A stretch of DNA of 64,000 nucleotides from an uncultured Planococcus sp. (GTDB lineage Bacteria > Bacillota > Bacilli > Bacillales_A > Planococcaceae). The stretch covers positions 1,736,001 to 1,800,000 of the forward strand of contig CANLRI010000001.1 in assembly GCA_947493585.1 (NCBI GenBank), written 5' to 3'. Position numbers and translations under genes: made by a program. Shown here piece by piece: positions 44,785 through 54,212 of the stretch (the first letter of the stretch is position 1; every line of letters begins with the position of its first letter). A model generated the notes under the pieces. That model was not told the DNA's origin. It did no database searches and worked only from the letters and a program-made list of their open reading frames with translations.

Positions 44785-46167
44785 TTAATGGTGAACGCCT
44801 TTTCCGATCCAAGAGGCCGCCGCTTCGTACAGGCTTTCCGTGATGGTCGGATGGGCGTGAATCATCGAAGCGAGTTCATCCACCGTGCCTTCCAAGTGAA
44901 TAAATGCGGAGGGCTCTGCGATCATTTCGGTTACATGCGGACCGACCATGAGCACGCCTAAAATTTCTCCGTATTTGGTGCCAGCAATCAGTTTCGTAAA
45001 GCCTTCTTTCTCATCCTGCGCCAACGCCCTGCCGTTTCCTGCATGGTCGACTCTCACGACTTTGTAGTCGATGCCTTGCCGTTTCGCATCGGCTTCTGTC
45101 AATCCGACACTGGCAATCTCAGGGCTGGTGTAGACGCAGCGCGGCACCATCCGGTAATCAACCGTCTCCGTTTGGCCCGCTGCATTGGCGGCAGCGACGA
45201 CGCCTTCTGCACTCGCAACATGGGCGAGCTGCCAGCCGCCTGTCACATCACCGACCGCATAAATGGAAGGGTTGCTCGTTTGCATGGCGCTATCTGTTTT
45301 AACAAAAGGGCCATCCATTTGCAGATTCAAGCCATCAAAAGACGAAGTGTTAGGGGCCCTGCCAACAGCCATCAAAATCGCCTCGGTATCCAGTATCTGG
45401 GCTTTGCCATTGTCCGATTCGACATGGATGAGTTGACTGCCATCACGCTGTTCGACTCTCACCACTTTGGTGCTTGTCAGAATGGTGATCTGTTTCTTTT
45501 TCAAGGCTTTCGCAAGCGCTTTAGAGGCTTCCGGTTCTTCACTCGGTACGATTCGATCGCTCATTTCCACAATGCTTACCGGCACATTCAAGCTGGCAAA
45601 GATGCACGCAAGTTCAACACCGATAATGCCGCCTCCGATAATGACCATCGATTCCGGAATTTTTTCAATATCGAAAATGGTGTCACTCGTGAAATAAGCC
45701 GCTTCTTCGATGCCATCGATTGCCGGAACGAGCGGACGTGAACCGGTCGCGAGGATGATTTTTTCTCCTCGGATGATTTCCTTTTTCTCAGCCAGCTGTA
45801 CCGCGATCTTTCCGTTTTCTTCAAGGTTTCCAATGCCCTGATAAACATCGATCTTCCCTTGTTTTAATAGATAGGAAATGCCGTTTCTTAATTGCTGGAT
45901 AACGGCATCTTTTCGGTCCAGCATCTTGGAAAGGGAGAAAGTCATCTCTCCCGTTTCAATGCCCCATTGTTTGGCCTTTTCAATCGTTTCAATCACTTCC
46001 GCATGCCTCAACAAAGTTTTGGATGGAATGCAGCCTCGGTTTAAACACGTACCGCCGAGTTCGCGCGCTTCAATCAATGCCACTTTTTTTCCGAGTTTCG
46101 CGGCCCGAATTGCCGCAACATATCCTCCCGGCCCTCCGCCAAGCACGACCACTTCGTAATCATTCAC
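44785..46167 (-). CDS. acoL: dihydrolipoyl dehydrogenase E3 of the aco-type complex
   Basis: 460 residues. FAD motif VVLGGGPGGYVAA, redox pair GGTCLNRGCIPSK, NAD motif IIGGGIIGVELA, AVGDVTGG and the catalytic HAHPTITE. It reoxidises lipoamide on the E2 subunit encoded 13 bases upstream, completing the 2-oxoacid/acetoin dehydrogenase complex. It is the last gene of the aco operon. A second Lpd is encoded at 12825. Confidence 0.93.
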   Translation of the reverse strand: MNDYEVVVLGGGPGGYVAAIRAAKLGKKVALIEARELGGTCLNRGCIPSKTLLRHAEVIETIEKAKQWGIETGEMTFSLSKMLDRKDAVIQQLRNGISYLLKQGKIDVYQGIGNLEENGKIAVQLAEKKEIIRGEKIILATGSRPLVPAIDGIEEAAYFTSDTIFDIEKIPESMVIIGGGIIGVELACIFASLNVPVSIVEMSDRIVPSEEPEASKALAKALKKKQITILTSTKVVRVEQRDGSQLIHVESDNGKAQILDTEAILMAVGRAPNTSSFDGLNLQMDGPFVKTDSAMQTSNPSIYAVGDVTGGWQLAHVASAEGVVAAANAAGQTETVDYRMVPRCVYTSPEIASVGLTEADAKRQGIDYKVVRVDHAGNGRALAQDEKEGFTKLIAGTKYGEILGVLMVGPHVTEMIAEPSAFIHLEGTVDELASMIHAHPTITESLYEAAASWIGKGVHH

Positions 46168-46180
46168 TCACATCGACTCC

Positions 46181-47557
46181 TTACACCAATAGTTTGAACG
46201 GTTGTTCAAGCGTTTCCTTCAACTCCGTCAAAAAAGCTGCGGCTGGGGCTCCGTCAATCACCCGGTGATCAAATGCCAAGCTCAAGACCATCATCGGCCG
46301 CAGTTCGATGGACCCTTCAATCCCCACCGGTTTTTCAATAATGCGTCCGACGCCAAGAATAGCTGATTCCGGCTGGTTAATGACCGGCGTAAAGGCGTCG
46401 ATGGCATACATCCCCAAATTGCTGACAGTGAATGTGCCGCCTGACATTTGGTCAGGCGCAAGCTTGTTGTCGCGTGCCGCTGTGCCCAGACGCTTCGATT
46501 CTTCAGTCAATGAAGACAACCCTTTTTGATCTGCCTGTTTAATGACCGGCACCATGAGGCCATTATCAACAGCGACGGCAAGGCCGAGATTGATATCCTT
46601 TTTGTAGACGATTTCGTTGCCTTCAAGTGACACATTGACATTCGGATGTTGTTTCAAGGAACTGGCAACGGCTTTTAAAATAATTTCCGTATAAGACACG
46701 CGGAACCCTGTCAGCTGTTCGATCGGTCCAAGCAATTGTTTTCGCAGGCTGATCGCGTGAGACATATCCACTTCTGTCGTCAATGTCACGTGAGGAGCGG
46801 TTGACTTACTCTGTGCCATGCGCTGCGCCACGACTTTCCGGATCCCGTCCATTTTCACTCGTTTGTCTTCAGTAGCAGGAGGAACAGACGCCGGTTTTTT
46901 GGCGCTTTCCACATCAGCACGGTATATTTTTCCGTTTGCGCCTGAGCCTTGTATTTTCTGCAAGTCGACGCCTTCAGCAGACGCTACTTTTTGGGCAAGA
47001 GGTGTCGCCTTGACGGACGGTTTTGATGAAACAAAATCCATCACGTCGGTTTGATGAATCCGTCCATTCGGTCCAGAACCTGACACATCGGATAACATGA
47101 TGTTTTCTTCTCTCGCCACTCTTCTAGCTGCAGGTGTCGCGCGAGGTTTTTCAGCAGAAGCGTTTTCAACATGTGAGTCAGTGCTTACTTGTTCAGCAGT
47201 CGTTTCGCTGATGCCTTGCTCCGTTAAATCCTCTACTTGCGCTTGGCGCGAATCGCTCACATCTTCTTGCTCTTTGGCAGCACCCGATTCACCGGGTGGT
47301 TGATCGGGTACTTTTTCGCCAGCTTCACCAATATAGCCGACCACATGATTGATAGGCACTTCATCGTCTTCTTCAAAGTACTTTTTCAGCAAGATGCCTT
47401 CTTCATAGGATTCCACTTCGATGTTGATCTTGTCCGTCATGATTTCAAATAACGGCTCTCCGACATCCACGGCGTCGCCTTCGTTTTTATACCATTGCAA
47501 AAGCGTCCCAACCTGCATCGTGCTGCTTAGTTTCGGCATGAATATTTCTTTGGCCAT
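46181..47557 (-). CDS. acoC: dihydrolipoamide acyltransferase E2 with two subunit-binding domains
   Basis: 458 residues. An N-terminal lipoyl domain (lipoyl Lys in IMTDKINIEVES), an Ala/Glu-rich linker, then two peripheral-subunit-binding domains in tandem (ATPAARRVAREENIMLSDV with SGPNGRIHQTDV, and ATPLAQKVASAEGVDLQKI with GANGKIYRADV), and a catalytic domain ending in AFDHRVIDGAPAA. The core transfers the acyl group to CoA. Tandem binding domains are less common than one. It is 18 bases from acoB. Confidence 0.93.
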   Translation of the reverse strand: MAKEIFMPKLSSTMQVGTLLQWYKNEGDAVDVGEPLFEIMTDKINIEVESYEEGILLKKYFEEDDEVPINHVVGYIGEAGEKVPDQPPGESGAAKEQEDVSDSRQAQVEDLTEQGISETTAEQVSTDSHVENASAEKPRATPAARRVAREENIMLSDVSGSGPNGRIHQTDVMDFVSSKPSVKATPLAQKVASAEGVDLQKIQGSGANGKIYRADVESAKKPASVPPATEDKRVKMDGIRKVVAQRMAQSKSTAPHVTLTTEVDMSHAISLRKQLLGPIEQLTGFRVSYTEIILKAVASSLKQHPNVNVSLEGNEIVYKKDINLGLAVAVDNGLMVPVIKQADQKGLSSLTEESKRLGTAARDNKLAPDQMSGGTFTVSNLGMYAIDAFTPVINQPESAILGVGRIIEKPVGIEGSIELRPMMVLSLAFDHRVIDGAPAAAFLTELKETLEQPFKLLV

Positions 47558-47575
47558 CAGCCTGTTCCCTCCTTT

Positions 47576-48559
47576 CTACTGGCGATTTAATGTCTCTTTT
47601 ACAGCCATGATGATATCTTCGACTCCTGGAATGGCGGATTTTTCAAGTTCCGGGTTATATGGGATCGGGACAGCTTTTCCGCCTAATCGCTTAATCGGGG
47701 CATCCAGATAATCGAATGCTTCGCTTTCGGCAATCACACTGGCAATCTCACCGCCAAAACCGCCGCGTTTGACCGCTTCGTGCACAACGACGAGGCGGCT
47801 CGTCTTCTTGACGGACTTGATGATGGTCTCAGTATCCAATGGCACAAGCGTACGGGGATCGATCACTTCGACGCTGATTCCTTCTTTCTCGAGCTCCGTT
47901 GCGGCTTCCAGTGATTTGTGGACCATGATCGCCGTAGCGACAATCGTTACATCGCTGCCTTGCCGTTTAATATCTGCTTGGCCGAGAGGAATCGAATACA
48001 ATTCTTCAGGTACATCCGACTTCGTTTTATAGCACAATTTATGTTCATAGAAAATGACCGGGTTGTCTTCATCGATTGCTGCTTTTAAGAGCCCTTTGGC
48101 GTCGTAAGCAGTGGATGGCTGGACGACTTTCAAGCCAGGTACGTGAGCCATCCAGGCTTCCAGGCTTTGGGAGTGCTGGGCGGCTGCCCCGGTACCGGAT
48201 CCTGCTGGAGTGCGCAGCACCATCGGAACTTTTCCTTTTCCGCCGTACATATAACGGATTTTGGCTGCTTGGTTAACCATATTGTCCATGGCAATCGTCA
48301 TGAAATCAGAAAACTGAAGTTCCAGGATTGGGCGCATGCCCGTCAACGCTGCACCCACCGCTGTGCCTGAAATTGCAGCTTCCGAGATCGGGGTATTGCG
48401 AATCCGCTCCGGACCGAACTCTTCAATCATGCCCCGTGTTACGCCAAATGCGCCGCCGTACACGCCGATATCCTCACCCAAGATAAACACATCTTCATTT
48501 TGCCGCATCTCCTGGCTCATCGCTTCTCTAACCGCTTCCAAATAAGTCAGTTCCCTCAT
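47576..48559 (-). CDS. acoB: E1 beta subunit, acetoin/2-oxoacid dehydrogenase
   Basis: 327 residues, TPP-dependent dehydrogenase beta subunit. Signatures: [56 protein letters not shown] and [13 protein letters not shown]. It forms the E1 heterotetramer with the alpha subunit encoded 24 bases upstream. Aco-type rather than pyruvate-type is inferred from the operon and the closeness to Bacillus AcoAB. Confidence 0.93.
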   Translation of the reverse strand: MRELTYLEAVREAMSQEMRQNEDVFILGEDIGVYGGAFGVTRGMIEEFGPERIRNTPISEAAISGTAVGAALTGMRPILELQFSDFMTIAMDNMVNQAAKIRYMYGGKGKVPMVLRTPAGSGTGAAAQHSQSLEAWMAHVPGLKVVQPSTAYDAKGLLKAAIDEDNPVIFYEHKLCYKTKSDVPEELYSIPLGQADIKRQGSDVTIVATAIMVHKSLEAATELEKEGISVEVIDPRTLVPLDTETIIKSVKKTSRLVVVHEAVKRGGFGGEIASVIAESEAFDYLDAPIKRLGGKAVPIPYNPELEKSAIPGVEDIIMAVKETLNRQ

Positions 48560-48583
48560 ACTCTTCCGCTCCTTTGCTGCTCT

Positions 48584-49567
48584 TTATGCATAAATGTCTT
48601 CCATTAAATCATCGATAGTCGGCATCGGGCTTTGTTTTGAAAACTCGACGGAATCCTCGATTTCCTTTTTTGCTGCGGCTTTGATTTCAGCAGCGCCATC
48701 CTCTGTCAGCAATCCTGCCTGAATCAATACATCCCGGAGGCGTGCGATTGGATCCTTTGCCCGCCATTCCTGTTCCTCTTCGCGTGTCCGGTATTTCTTG
48801 GCGTCACTTTTCGAGTGGCCTTTCCAGCGATAGGTTTTGGCTTCGACAATCGATGGGCCTTCTCCATTTCGTGCACGGTCCACTGCTTCGCTAACGCCAT
48901 TCATGACATCGAACACATCATTTCCGTCAACGACTGTTCCGGGTATTCCGTACGCATCGGCTCGCTTCGCCACATCTTCAATGTTCATCATTTCTTTTGC
49001 TGGGCCCGACATGCCGTACTGGTTGTTTTCACAAATAAAGACAACCGGCAGTTTCCAAATGGACGCCAGGTTCAACGCTTCATGAAAGCTGCCTTCATTG
49101 GATGCCCCGTCGCCAAAGAAGCATAAAACGACATAGCCTTCATTTTTCATTTGGGATGTCAGTGCCGCCCCAGCAGCAATCGCAAATCCTCCCCCTACAA
49201 TTCCATTGGCACCCAGGTTGCCTTTGTCAACATCCGCAATATGCATGGAGCCGCCCTTGCCTTTGCAATAGCCTGTTGTTCGGCCAAATAGTTCAGCCAT
49301 CATTCGATTGACTTCCGCTCCTTTAGCAATGCAATGCCCATGCCCTCGGTGCGTACTCGTGATCTTATCCCGTTCTTCTAACACCGCAATCGAACCGACC
49401 GCCGACGCCTCTTGGCCAACCGCTAAATGCGTCGTGCCATGGATCATGCCTTTGGCGAAAAATTCATCAACTTTTTCTTCAAAAAAACGAATCTGCCACA
49501 TTTGCTTTAATAACTTTGTTAAATCCGTTTCCTTGAGGTGCGCTGGCAAAGTAAACTGTTGTGTCAT
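48584..49567 (-). CDS. acoA: E1 alpha subunit, acetoin/2-oxoacid dehydrogenase
   Basis: 327 residues. The TPP motif is GDGASNEGSFHEALN through ENNQYG, preceded by RGHGHCIAKG and GKGGSMHIAD. AGGAGGG before ATG 49567 sets the start; the longer frame runs into the promoter. First gene of acoA-acoB-acoC-acoL. The complex cleaves acetoin (or oxidises a branched or unusual 2-oxoacid) to acetyl-CoA. The neighbouring polyol PTS leaves its physiological substrate open. Confidence 0.92.
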   Translation of the reverse strand: MTQQFTLPAHLKETDLTKLLKQMWQIRFFEEKVDEFFAKGMIHGTTHLAVGQEASAVGSIAVLEERDKITSTHRGHGHCIAKGAEVNRMMAELFGRTTGYCKGKGGSMHIADVDKGNLGANGIVGGGFAIAAGAALTSQMKNEGYVVLCFFGDGASNEGSFHEALNLASIWKLPVVFICENNQYGMSGPAKEMMNIEDVAKRADAYGIPGTVVDGNDVFDVMNGVSEAVDRARNGEGPSIVEAKTYRWKGHSKSDAKKYRTREEEQEWRAKDPIARLRDVLIQAGLLTEDGAAEIKAAAKKEIEDSVEFSKQSPMPTIDDLMEDIYA

Positions 49568-49581
49568 GAAAAACCCTCCTA

Positions 49582-49645
49582 TTTTACATTTGTATATACT
49601 CGTAACATTTGTAAAAATTATAAGTCTTTTCAGATTATTCGTCAA
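49582..49645 (-). promoter_or_regulatory. aco operon promoter with repeated operator motif
   Basis: Minus-strand TTGACG (49645-49640), 17-bp spacer, TATAAT (49622-49617). Downstream of it on the plus strand two direct copies of ACATTTGTA (49586-49594, 49605-49613) lie 19 bases apart, the first within TTTTACATTTGT. The same 12-mer occurs in the PTS operon promoter. Confidence 0.85.
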
Positions 49646-49703
49646 GAAGAAAAGGACCAGACTCCTCTTTTGATCCAGAAGTTTGGCCCTTTTTGACGAC
49701 GCA

Positions 49704-50042
49704 TTATTTTTTCTTTGGTTTATATGTGTTGATCACTCGGCGGGAAGAATGGACATCTTTTAACACACGATACGGTTTTCGGATGGCCCGATATGGTAGC
49801 GATAAGAGCAAATGGCTGAGATCTTCCTTATATTCTTTCGTTACACGTGTTGGTTTAGTGGAAATTCGTTCGTATAGTTCTTTGTAAAATTCTTTTTTGA
49901 GATCCATATTCATATTAATCGTACGGTTGCACTGCATACAGCGAATGCTTTTAATATCATCGTTGATGTACGTAATTTCATGGTTGACGTCTTCTTTGCA
50001 ATGGATACAGTATAGGCCTGCTTCCATTTTTTTCATTTTCAT
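49704..50042 (-). CDS. zinc-ribbon protein, function unknown
   Basis: About 112 residues. A four-Cys ribbon (LYCIHCKED and IRCMQCNRT) is followed by a basic helical tail (STKPTRVTKEYKEDLSHLLL, then VINTYKPKKK). Similar small ribbon proteins are common in Bacillaceae without known function. AAGGAGAAGG precedes ATG 50042. It lies between the PTS operon and the aco promoter. Confidence 0.7.
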   Translation of the reverse strand: MKMKKMEAGLYCIHCKEDVNHEITYINDDIKSIRCMQCNRTINMNMDLKKEFYKELYERISTKPTRVTKEYKEDLSHLLLSLPYRAIRKPYRVLKDVHSSRRVINTYKPKKK

Positions 50043-50155
50043 ACTAGAACACCTTCTCCTTTGGGTAGTTAACATGCCTCCACAATGATGAGAGCCCCCT
50101 GTCTAGTATCGTTGAAGCCATTGCAGGTAAGTAAAGTAAACGACTTGAATGCTGC

Positions 50156-51457
50156 CTAAGATTTCGCTGCAAATGTATCATCTTGAATGCGGCGCAATCT
50201 CCAAATGGTCGATTCTTGTGTTTGCACAACATCGTCATACGTAATAATTTCACCTTTTTGGATAGAACGTTTCAACTGGACGTGGCGATCTACCAGGCCG
50301 AGCGGCAATGCGTTTTTTTGTTTTGCTTCAACCGCTGACAAGATGCTGCCATGGACCGTAAATCCGCCGATGCTATCGAGGAACTGCCCTTCTTGGAGAT
50401 CGATTTTCGCGACCGTCACGGTTTCCGCTTGAAGCCCTTTCCAAGGGGCAATAGTCGCCTCATTGTAAATATACGCGCGGGCAATGGAGATCGGGGTCTC
50501 TAGGCTGGTCAAATGATAAGGACGGTATAGCACGTAATTTGGGCCTGGCCCCATGCTTAAGTATTGCATTTCGTGATTAACTTCTTCTTTTTCTGAGGCA
50601 ATGATCGCAAATACGCCTGGTGCTATCCCGTTGATGTATTCCACTATTTTCTTATTGCTGACTTGCCCGCCGTCTTCTTTCAACTTGAAGATTTCCGGGA
50701 GCCCTTTCACGTCGCTTACAAAACCATGCATGCCTGGCGTATCGGGAAGGAAGCCTGTGGCATTGGCAACAGCCGTCATTTCTACCATCGTCTTCGTGCC
50801 GTCCTGGAAGGAGGCGAGCATTTTTGCGCTGGCCCCTTTTCGTTCCGCTTCTTCCGCTGCAGTATCAGGGTTCGCTGCCAAGTTTAATGGATTGTTTTTG
50901 CCTTTTCCAAGCGCCACCACTTCAAAGCCGAGGGCATCGGCAAAATCGTACAGTTCCATGATAGCACCCGGTTCGTCGCCTGCGGTTCCGGTATAAACCA
51001 CTCCGCTTGCATCCGCCATCTTCATCAGCAAAGGGCCAATTGTGACGTCGGCCTCCACATTGAGCATGACGATATGCTTTTTGTTCAAAATGGCATCCCA
51101 GGCAATTTTCGCGCCGATGTCCGGCACCCCGGTCGCATCGACGACGACATCCACTTCCGGCAAAGAAGTAACCAATTGGGCATCGGTCGTCGCTGCCACT
51201 TTGCCCGCACGAATCGCTTCAGATGCTGTTTCCGCTTCATTCGTTTCAACGATATCGCCATCTGCGACACCGGCTTTTGAATAAGCCTTCACGACATTTT
51301 CCAGCTGGATGTCTGCGGTGATGACAACGCGCATGCCTGACATATTTTCGATTTGGGAAACCATCCCTCTTCCCATCTGGCCAGCCCCGATGAGCCCCAC
51401 TTTGATGATCGTTCCTTGCCTCTCCAACTCTTCTAGCTTTCTATTTATCCCAAGCAT
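50156..51457 (-). CDS. COG4091-like NAD(P)-dependent dehydrogenase with C-terminal SAF domain
   Basis: 433 residues: an N-terminal Rossmann domain (VGLIGAGQMGRGMVSQI), a homoserine-dehydrogenase-like middle (VVVDATGVPDIGAKIAWDAI, TGTAGDEPGAIMELYDFA) and a C-terminal SAF domain (KQKNALPLGLVDRHVQLKRS, IQKGEIITYDDV). This family acts as oxidoreductases or oxidoisomerases in sugar-acid catabolism; ApnO of apionate breakdown is one studied member, as I recall. It lies 18 bases after the PTS EIIA gene, so it probably processes the imported polyol phosphate or a later intermediate. Confidence 0.85.
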   Translation of the reverse strand: MLGINRKLEELERQGTIIKVGLIGAGQMGRGMVSQIENMSGMRVVITADIQLENVVKAYSKAGVADGDIVETNEAETASEAIRAGKVAATTDAQLVTSLPEVDVVVDATGVPDIGAKIAWDAILNKKHIVMLNVEADVTIGPLLMKMADASGVVYTGTAGDEPGAIMELYDFADALGFEVVALGKGKNNPLNLAANPDTAAEEAERKGASAKMLASFQDGTKTMVEMTAVANATGFLPDTPGMHGFVSDVKGLPEIFKLKEDGGQVSNKKIVEYINGIAPGVFAIIASEKEEVNHEMQYLSMGPGPNYVLYRPYHLTSLETPISIARAYIYNEATIAPWKGLQAETVTVAKIDLQEGQFLDSIGGFTVHGSILSAVEAKQKNALPLGLVDRHVQLKRSIQKGEIITYDDVVQTQESTIWRLRRIQDDTFAAKS

Positions 51458-51475
51458 GGCCCAGTCTCCTTTATA

Positions 51476-51841
51476 TCAGACTTTTAATATACGAATTTCA
51501 GCTCCGAGCGCGAGTTCCGGCAGAGGCGTTTTTTCCACACACATCGTGCCAGGCAAATCGGCGTTGCAATCTCCTGTAAAGGCGATCGTACAATGGCCGA
51601 TATCCCGCAGCGTTTCATTCACTTTACTGCCAACGAAAAGAATTTCGAATCGTTCCCCGTTAATTTCCAGAAAATCGCCCGCTTCGACCCCTTCAAGCAA
51701 ATCCGCTTTTTCATGGATGACAGCGAATGAGCGAAGTTCTTCTGGCACGGTGTTATTGAAAATAACCATCATATTTTCTTCGGCGAACAATTCCACTTCG
51801 TCCCCGATTTCTGTAATTTTCGCTTCGTATTTTTTTATCAT
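51476..51841 (-). CDS. srlB: PTS glucitol/sorbitol-type EIIA
   Basis: 121 residues of the SrlB/GutB EIIA family, which passes phosphate from HPr to EIIB. Family features: FAEENMMVIFNNTVPEELRS (N-terminal strand pair), VGSKVNETLRDIGHCTIAFTG with the His in RDIGH, and the terminal beta strand GAEIRI. GTGG precedes ATG 51841. Downstream of srlE by 24 bases. Confidence 0.9.
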   Translation of the reverse strand: MIKKYEAKITEIGDEVELFAEENMMVIFNNTVPEELRSFAVIHEKADLLEGVEAGDFLEINGERFEILFVGSKVNETLRDIGHCTIAFTGDCNADLPGTMCVEKTPLPELALGAEIRILKV

Positions 51842-51865
51842 ATGCTTTTCCACCCAATTCCTTTT

Positions 51866-52921
51866 TTAATACATGCCAAAGCTCAATAAATACGCGATGA
51901 CCACTGCAAGCGGCCCTGTAATTAGCCGTGAAATCAATACAGCCGGTACACCGACTTCAATCGTTTCCGGCTCTGCTTCTCCAAGCGTCAACCCGACCGG
52001 CACAAAATCTGCTCCGACTTGAGGGTTGATGGCGAACAATGCCGGAAGCGCAAGTTCAGGCGGAATGTTGCCGCGTCCGATTTCCACACCGACCAAAACA
52101 CCGACGACTTGCGCTATGACTGCACCTGGCCCAAGCAATGGCGATAGAATCGGCAAGGAACAAATGACTGACAAAATAAGGAGGCCGACAAAGTTTCCGG
52201 CAAGCGGCGTCACGAAGTTGGCGATGATATCACCGATTCCGGTAAATGTGATGATTCCGATTAACATACTGACAAATGCCATGAAAGGCAAAATATTTTT
52301 GATTACCTGATCAATCGTTTCGCGCCCTGCCTGGTAAAGAACCCCGACGACTTTTCCTGCCCCGCGTCCGACCCGTTCGACAATATTCATCTTTTTAGGC
52401 GGCTCACCGCTGCTGTTCGCTGCCACTTTTCTTCTAGCTTCTTCTTTTAATTCCTGCGGCGTTTTGCGCACAGCTGGCGCGACAGTTTCGTCTACGGCAT
52501 CTTTCACTTCGTTTTGGTCTTCATAGAATGCAGCCTCAGAGCTAATATCCGAAACCGTGACACCCGAGACAAAATTTTCTTCGTTGATGAATTTCATTAA
52601 CGGCCCGGAAGGTGAAGTAGCGTTTACATTAATCGTTAAAATATTCATCTTCGGGTAGACGCCACAACGAGCTGTTCCGCCGCAGTCAATGACGACGCAC
52701 GCCATTGTTTCTTTTGGATACGAACTTTTAAATCCATCTACCGCTTCAGCACCCGTCAAACGCGCTATCTCTGCCGCTACAGGATGAATCCCCCCGCCTG
52801 TGACCGATACGATATACTGCTGCGTCTCATTAGGCCGGATGGTCAGCGGCCCGCCCCAACCTCCGCGGCCTTTTGTCACGGAAATCGCTTTATAGTTTAA
52901 TGGTGATTGATTGTCTGCCAT
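51866..52921 (-). CDS. srlE: PTS glucitol/sorbitol-type EIIB (SrlE)
   Basis: 351 residues. The N-terminal cytosolic EIIB domain holds the phosphorylated Cys region [17 protein letters not shown]; a linker ([20 protein letters not shown] equivalent) and about five spans of the membrane half of EIIC follow ([35 protein letters not shown]). Together with SrlA it forms the transporter. It lies 40 bases after srlA. Confidence 0.92.
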   Translation of the reverse strand: MADNQSPLNYKAISVTKGRGGWGGPLTIRPNETQQYIVSVTGGGIHPVAAEIARLTGAEAVDGFKSSYPKETMACVVIDCGGTARCGVYPKMNILTINVNATSPSGPLMKFINEENFVSGVTVSDISSEAAFYEDQNEVKDAVDETVAPAVRKTPQELKEEARRKVAANSSGEPPKKMNIVERVGRGAGKVVGVLYQAGRETIDQVIKNILPFMAFVSMLIGIITFTGIGDIIANFVTPLAGNFVGLLILSVICSLPILSPLLGPGAVIAQVVGVLVGVEIGRGNIPPELALPALFAINPQVGADFVPVGLTLGEAEPETIEVGVPAVLISRLITGPLAVVIAYLLSFGMY

Positions 52922-52961
52922 TTTTCTTGCCCCCTTTTCAAATAAGCGCTTCTAGAACCTA

Positions 52962-53489
52962 TTAGACTTCCATGCCTTTAGACTTCATCATGCGGATCGT
53001 GATGAATTCCGTGACGATTCCACGGAGCAAGATGACGATGACACCCACTAAGAAGAAACGGATTGCCAAAGGCCCTAAGGACAGCCCCAATTCCGTAATG
53101 CCTGCTGCAATTCCGAGATAGACGAACAGCTCAGCGGGATTGGCATGCGGAAACAATCCGGTAATGGGATGCACGAATGACACAGCGGAATCATAGAAAG
53201 CCGGCTTTTGCTTTTCCGGCAAGAATTTACCGAATGTATAAGCCATTGGGTTGGTTAAGAAGAAGACGGCCAAGACTGGGAAAATCGTATAGCGCAAAAT
53301 AATGTTCTTCGTGCTCTTTGCAGCCAAACGATTGATGCGCTCTTCACCGATCAACCGGATCAACGCATTGATTGCAGTGATCAATACAATCAATAAGGGA
53401 ATAATTCCTGTGACAAGCCCTGTAAATGTATCGGCCCCTGCTTGGAACATGCCGATAAAGCCTTCAGCGAGCGTAACTAAAAAATCCAT
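52962..53489 (-). CDS. srlA: PTS glucitol/sorbitol-type EIIC (SrlA)
   Basis: 175 residues, about four spans; SrlA family signature regions are FTGLVTGIIPLLIVLITAIN, NPMAYTFGKFLPEKQKPAFYD and HPITGLFPHANPAELFVYLG. It is the sugar-alcohol channel half. Translation begins at ATG 53489 after AAGGAGG, 12 bases past the gutM stop. The transported polyol may be glucitol or a related 4-6 carbon alcohol. Confidence 0.92.
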   Translation of the reverse strand: MDFLVTLAEGFIGMFQAGADTFTGLVTGIIPLLIVLITAINALIRLIGEERINRLAAKSTKNIILRYTIFPVLAVFFLTNPMAYTFGKFLPEKQKPAFYDSAVSFVHPITGLFPHANPAELFVYLGIAAGITELGLSLGPLAIRFFLVGVIVILLRGIVTEFITIRMMKSKGMEV

Positions 53490-53501
53490 CCTTATTCCTC
53501 C

Positions 53502-53888
53502 TTATACTGCTAGATTTGGTTTTTTGCTCATTTGCGCTTCAATCTTTTCAATTGCCATTTTAAAGGCCTGGCCATCGGGTTCATCGTCCAGCTGTTGTTT
53601 GAGCGATTCGATGTGCAGCCCATTGTATTTTGGGAATGCCTCAAATCGGCTGAATACCGTTACTCCTTTCATCAATTGGCTTTCAATTACTAAACCGTCT
53701 TCATCTGTCACCAGTATGGCAATGACGCCGATTCCTAATTTCTGTTTCTGTATGCCTACCCCTAGGTAACCCGAAGGCCGTTTGCTCATTTTCTTTAATG
53801 TAGCTTGGTAATTTTTTAATTGGACTTTTGTCATCAAAATTTGAAGGATCCATATCCCTGCAAACAATGCGATAAACCATCCCCACAA
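53502..53888 (-). CDS. gutM: GutM-family protein of the glucitol PTS operon
   Basis: 129 residues with one N-terminal span (LWGWFIALFAGIWILQIL) and a soluble domain (YLGVGIQKQKLGIGVIAILV, KGVTVFSRFEAFPKYNGL), matching GutM/SrlM, described as an activator of glucitol genes but with a membrane segment that makes that role uncertain. Start is TTG 53888, seven bases after GGAGGGG; the longer frame is promoter sequence. First gene of gutM-srlA-srlE-srlB-COG4091. Confidence 0.85.
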   Translation of the reverse strand: MWGWFIALFAGIWILQILMTKVQLKNYQATLKKMSKRPSGYLGVGIQKQKLGIGVIAILVTDEDGLVIESQLMKGVTVFSRFEAFPKYNGLHIESLKQQLDDEPDGQAFKMAIEKIEAQMSKKPNLAV

Positions 53889-53909
53889 AACAAATCCCCT
53901 CCAGTCTCT

Positions 53910-53978
53910 TTTACATTTGTTCTGAACAAGCACAAATGTTATTAAAAACATTATAAAAGCGCTTTCAAAATAAATCAA
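53910..53978 (-). promoter_or_regulatory. PTS operon promoter with cre site and shared operator motif
   Basis: Minus-strand TTGATT (53978-53973), 17-bp spacer, TATAAT (53955-53950). A catabolite-responsive element TGAAAGCGCTTTTA (53967-53954) overlaps the spacer and -10. Downstream on the plus strand lies TTTTACATTTGT (53909-53920), then ACAAATGT (53932-53939), an inverted repeat sharing the 12-mer of the aco promoter. CcpA repression and SorC control are inferred. Confidence 0.85.
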
Positions 53979-54144
53979 TAGATGTTGAAAGAATATTTTA
54001 ATTATTTTGTCAAATGAAATTTTCACTTTCTCAGAAGCTTGTTTTATCCATGTGTTTGGATAACTTGCAGCAAACTTTCTACTATATAAAGGTGCTTGCC
54101 TTTGCGCGATGTTCTCCTGCCGATCCAGTATTTTGTTCTCCATT

Positions 54145-54184
54145 AAAAAAAGCGTTGCGAATATTGAATTCGCAACGCTTTTTT
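54145..54184 (-). terminator. uppP terminator
   Basis: A perfect stem AAAAAAGCGTTGCGAAT / ATTCGCAACGCTTTTTT between uppP and the PTS promoter region, about 30 bases past the uppP stop. Confidence 0.93.
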
Positions 54185-54212
54185 CCTCTATTTAACGAAA
54201 GCAATCGATTTG

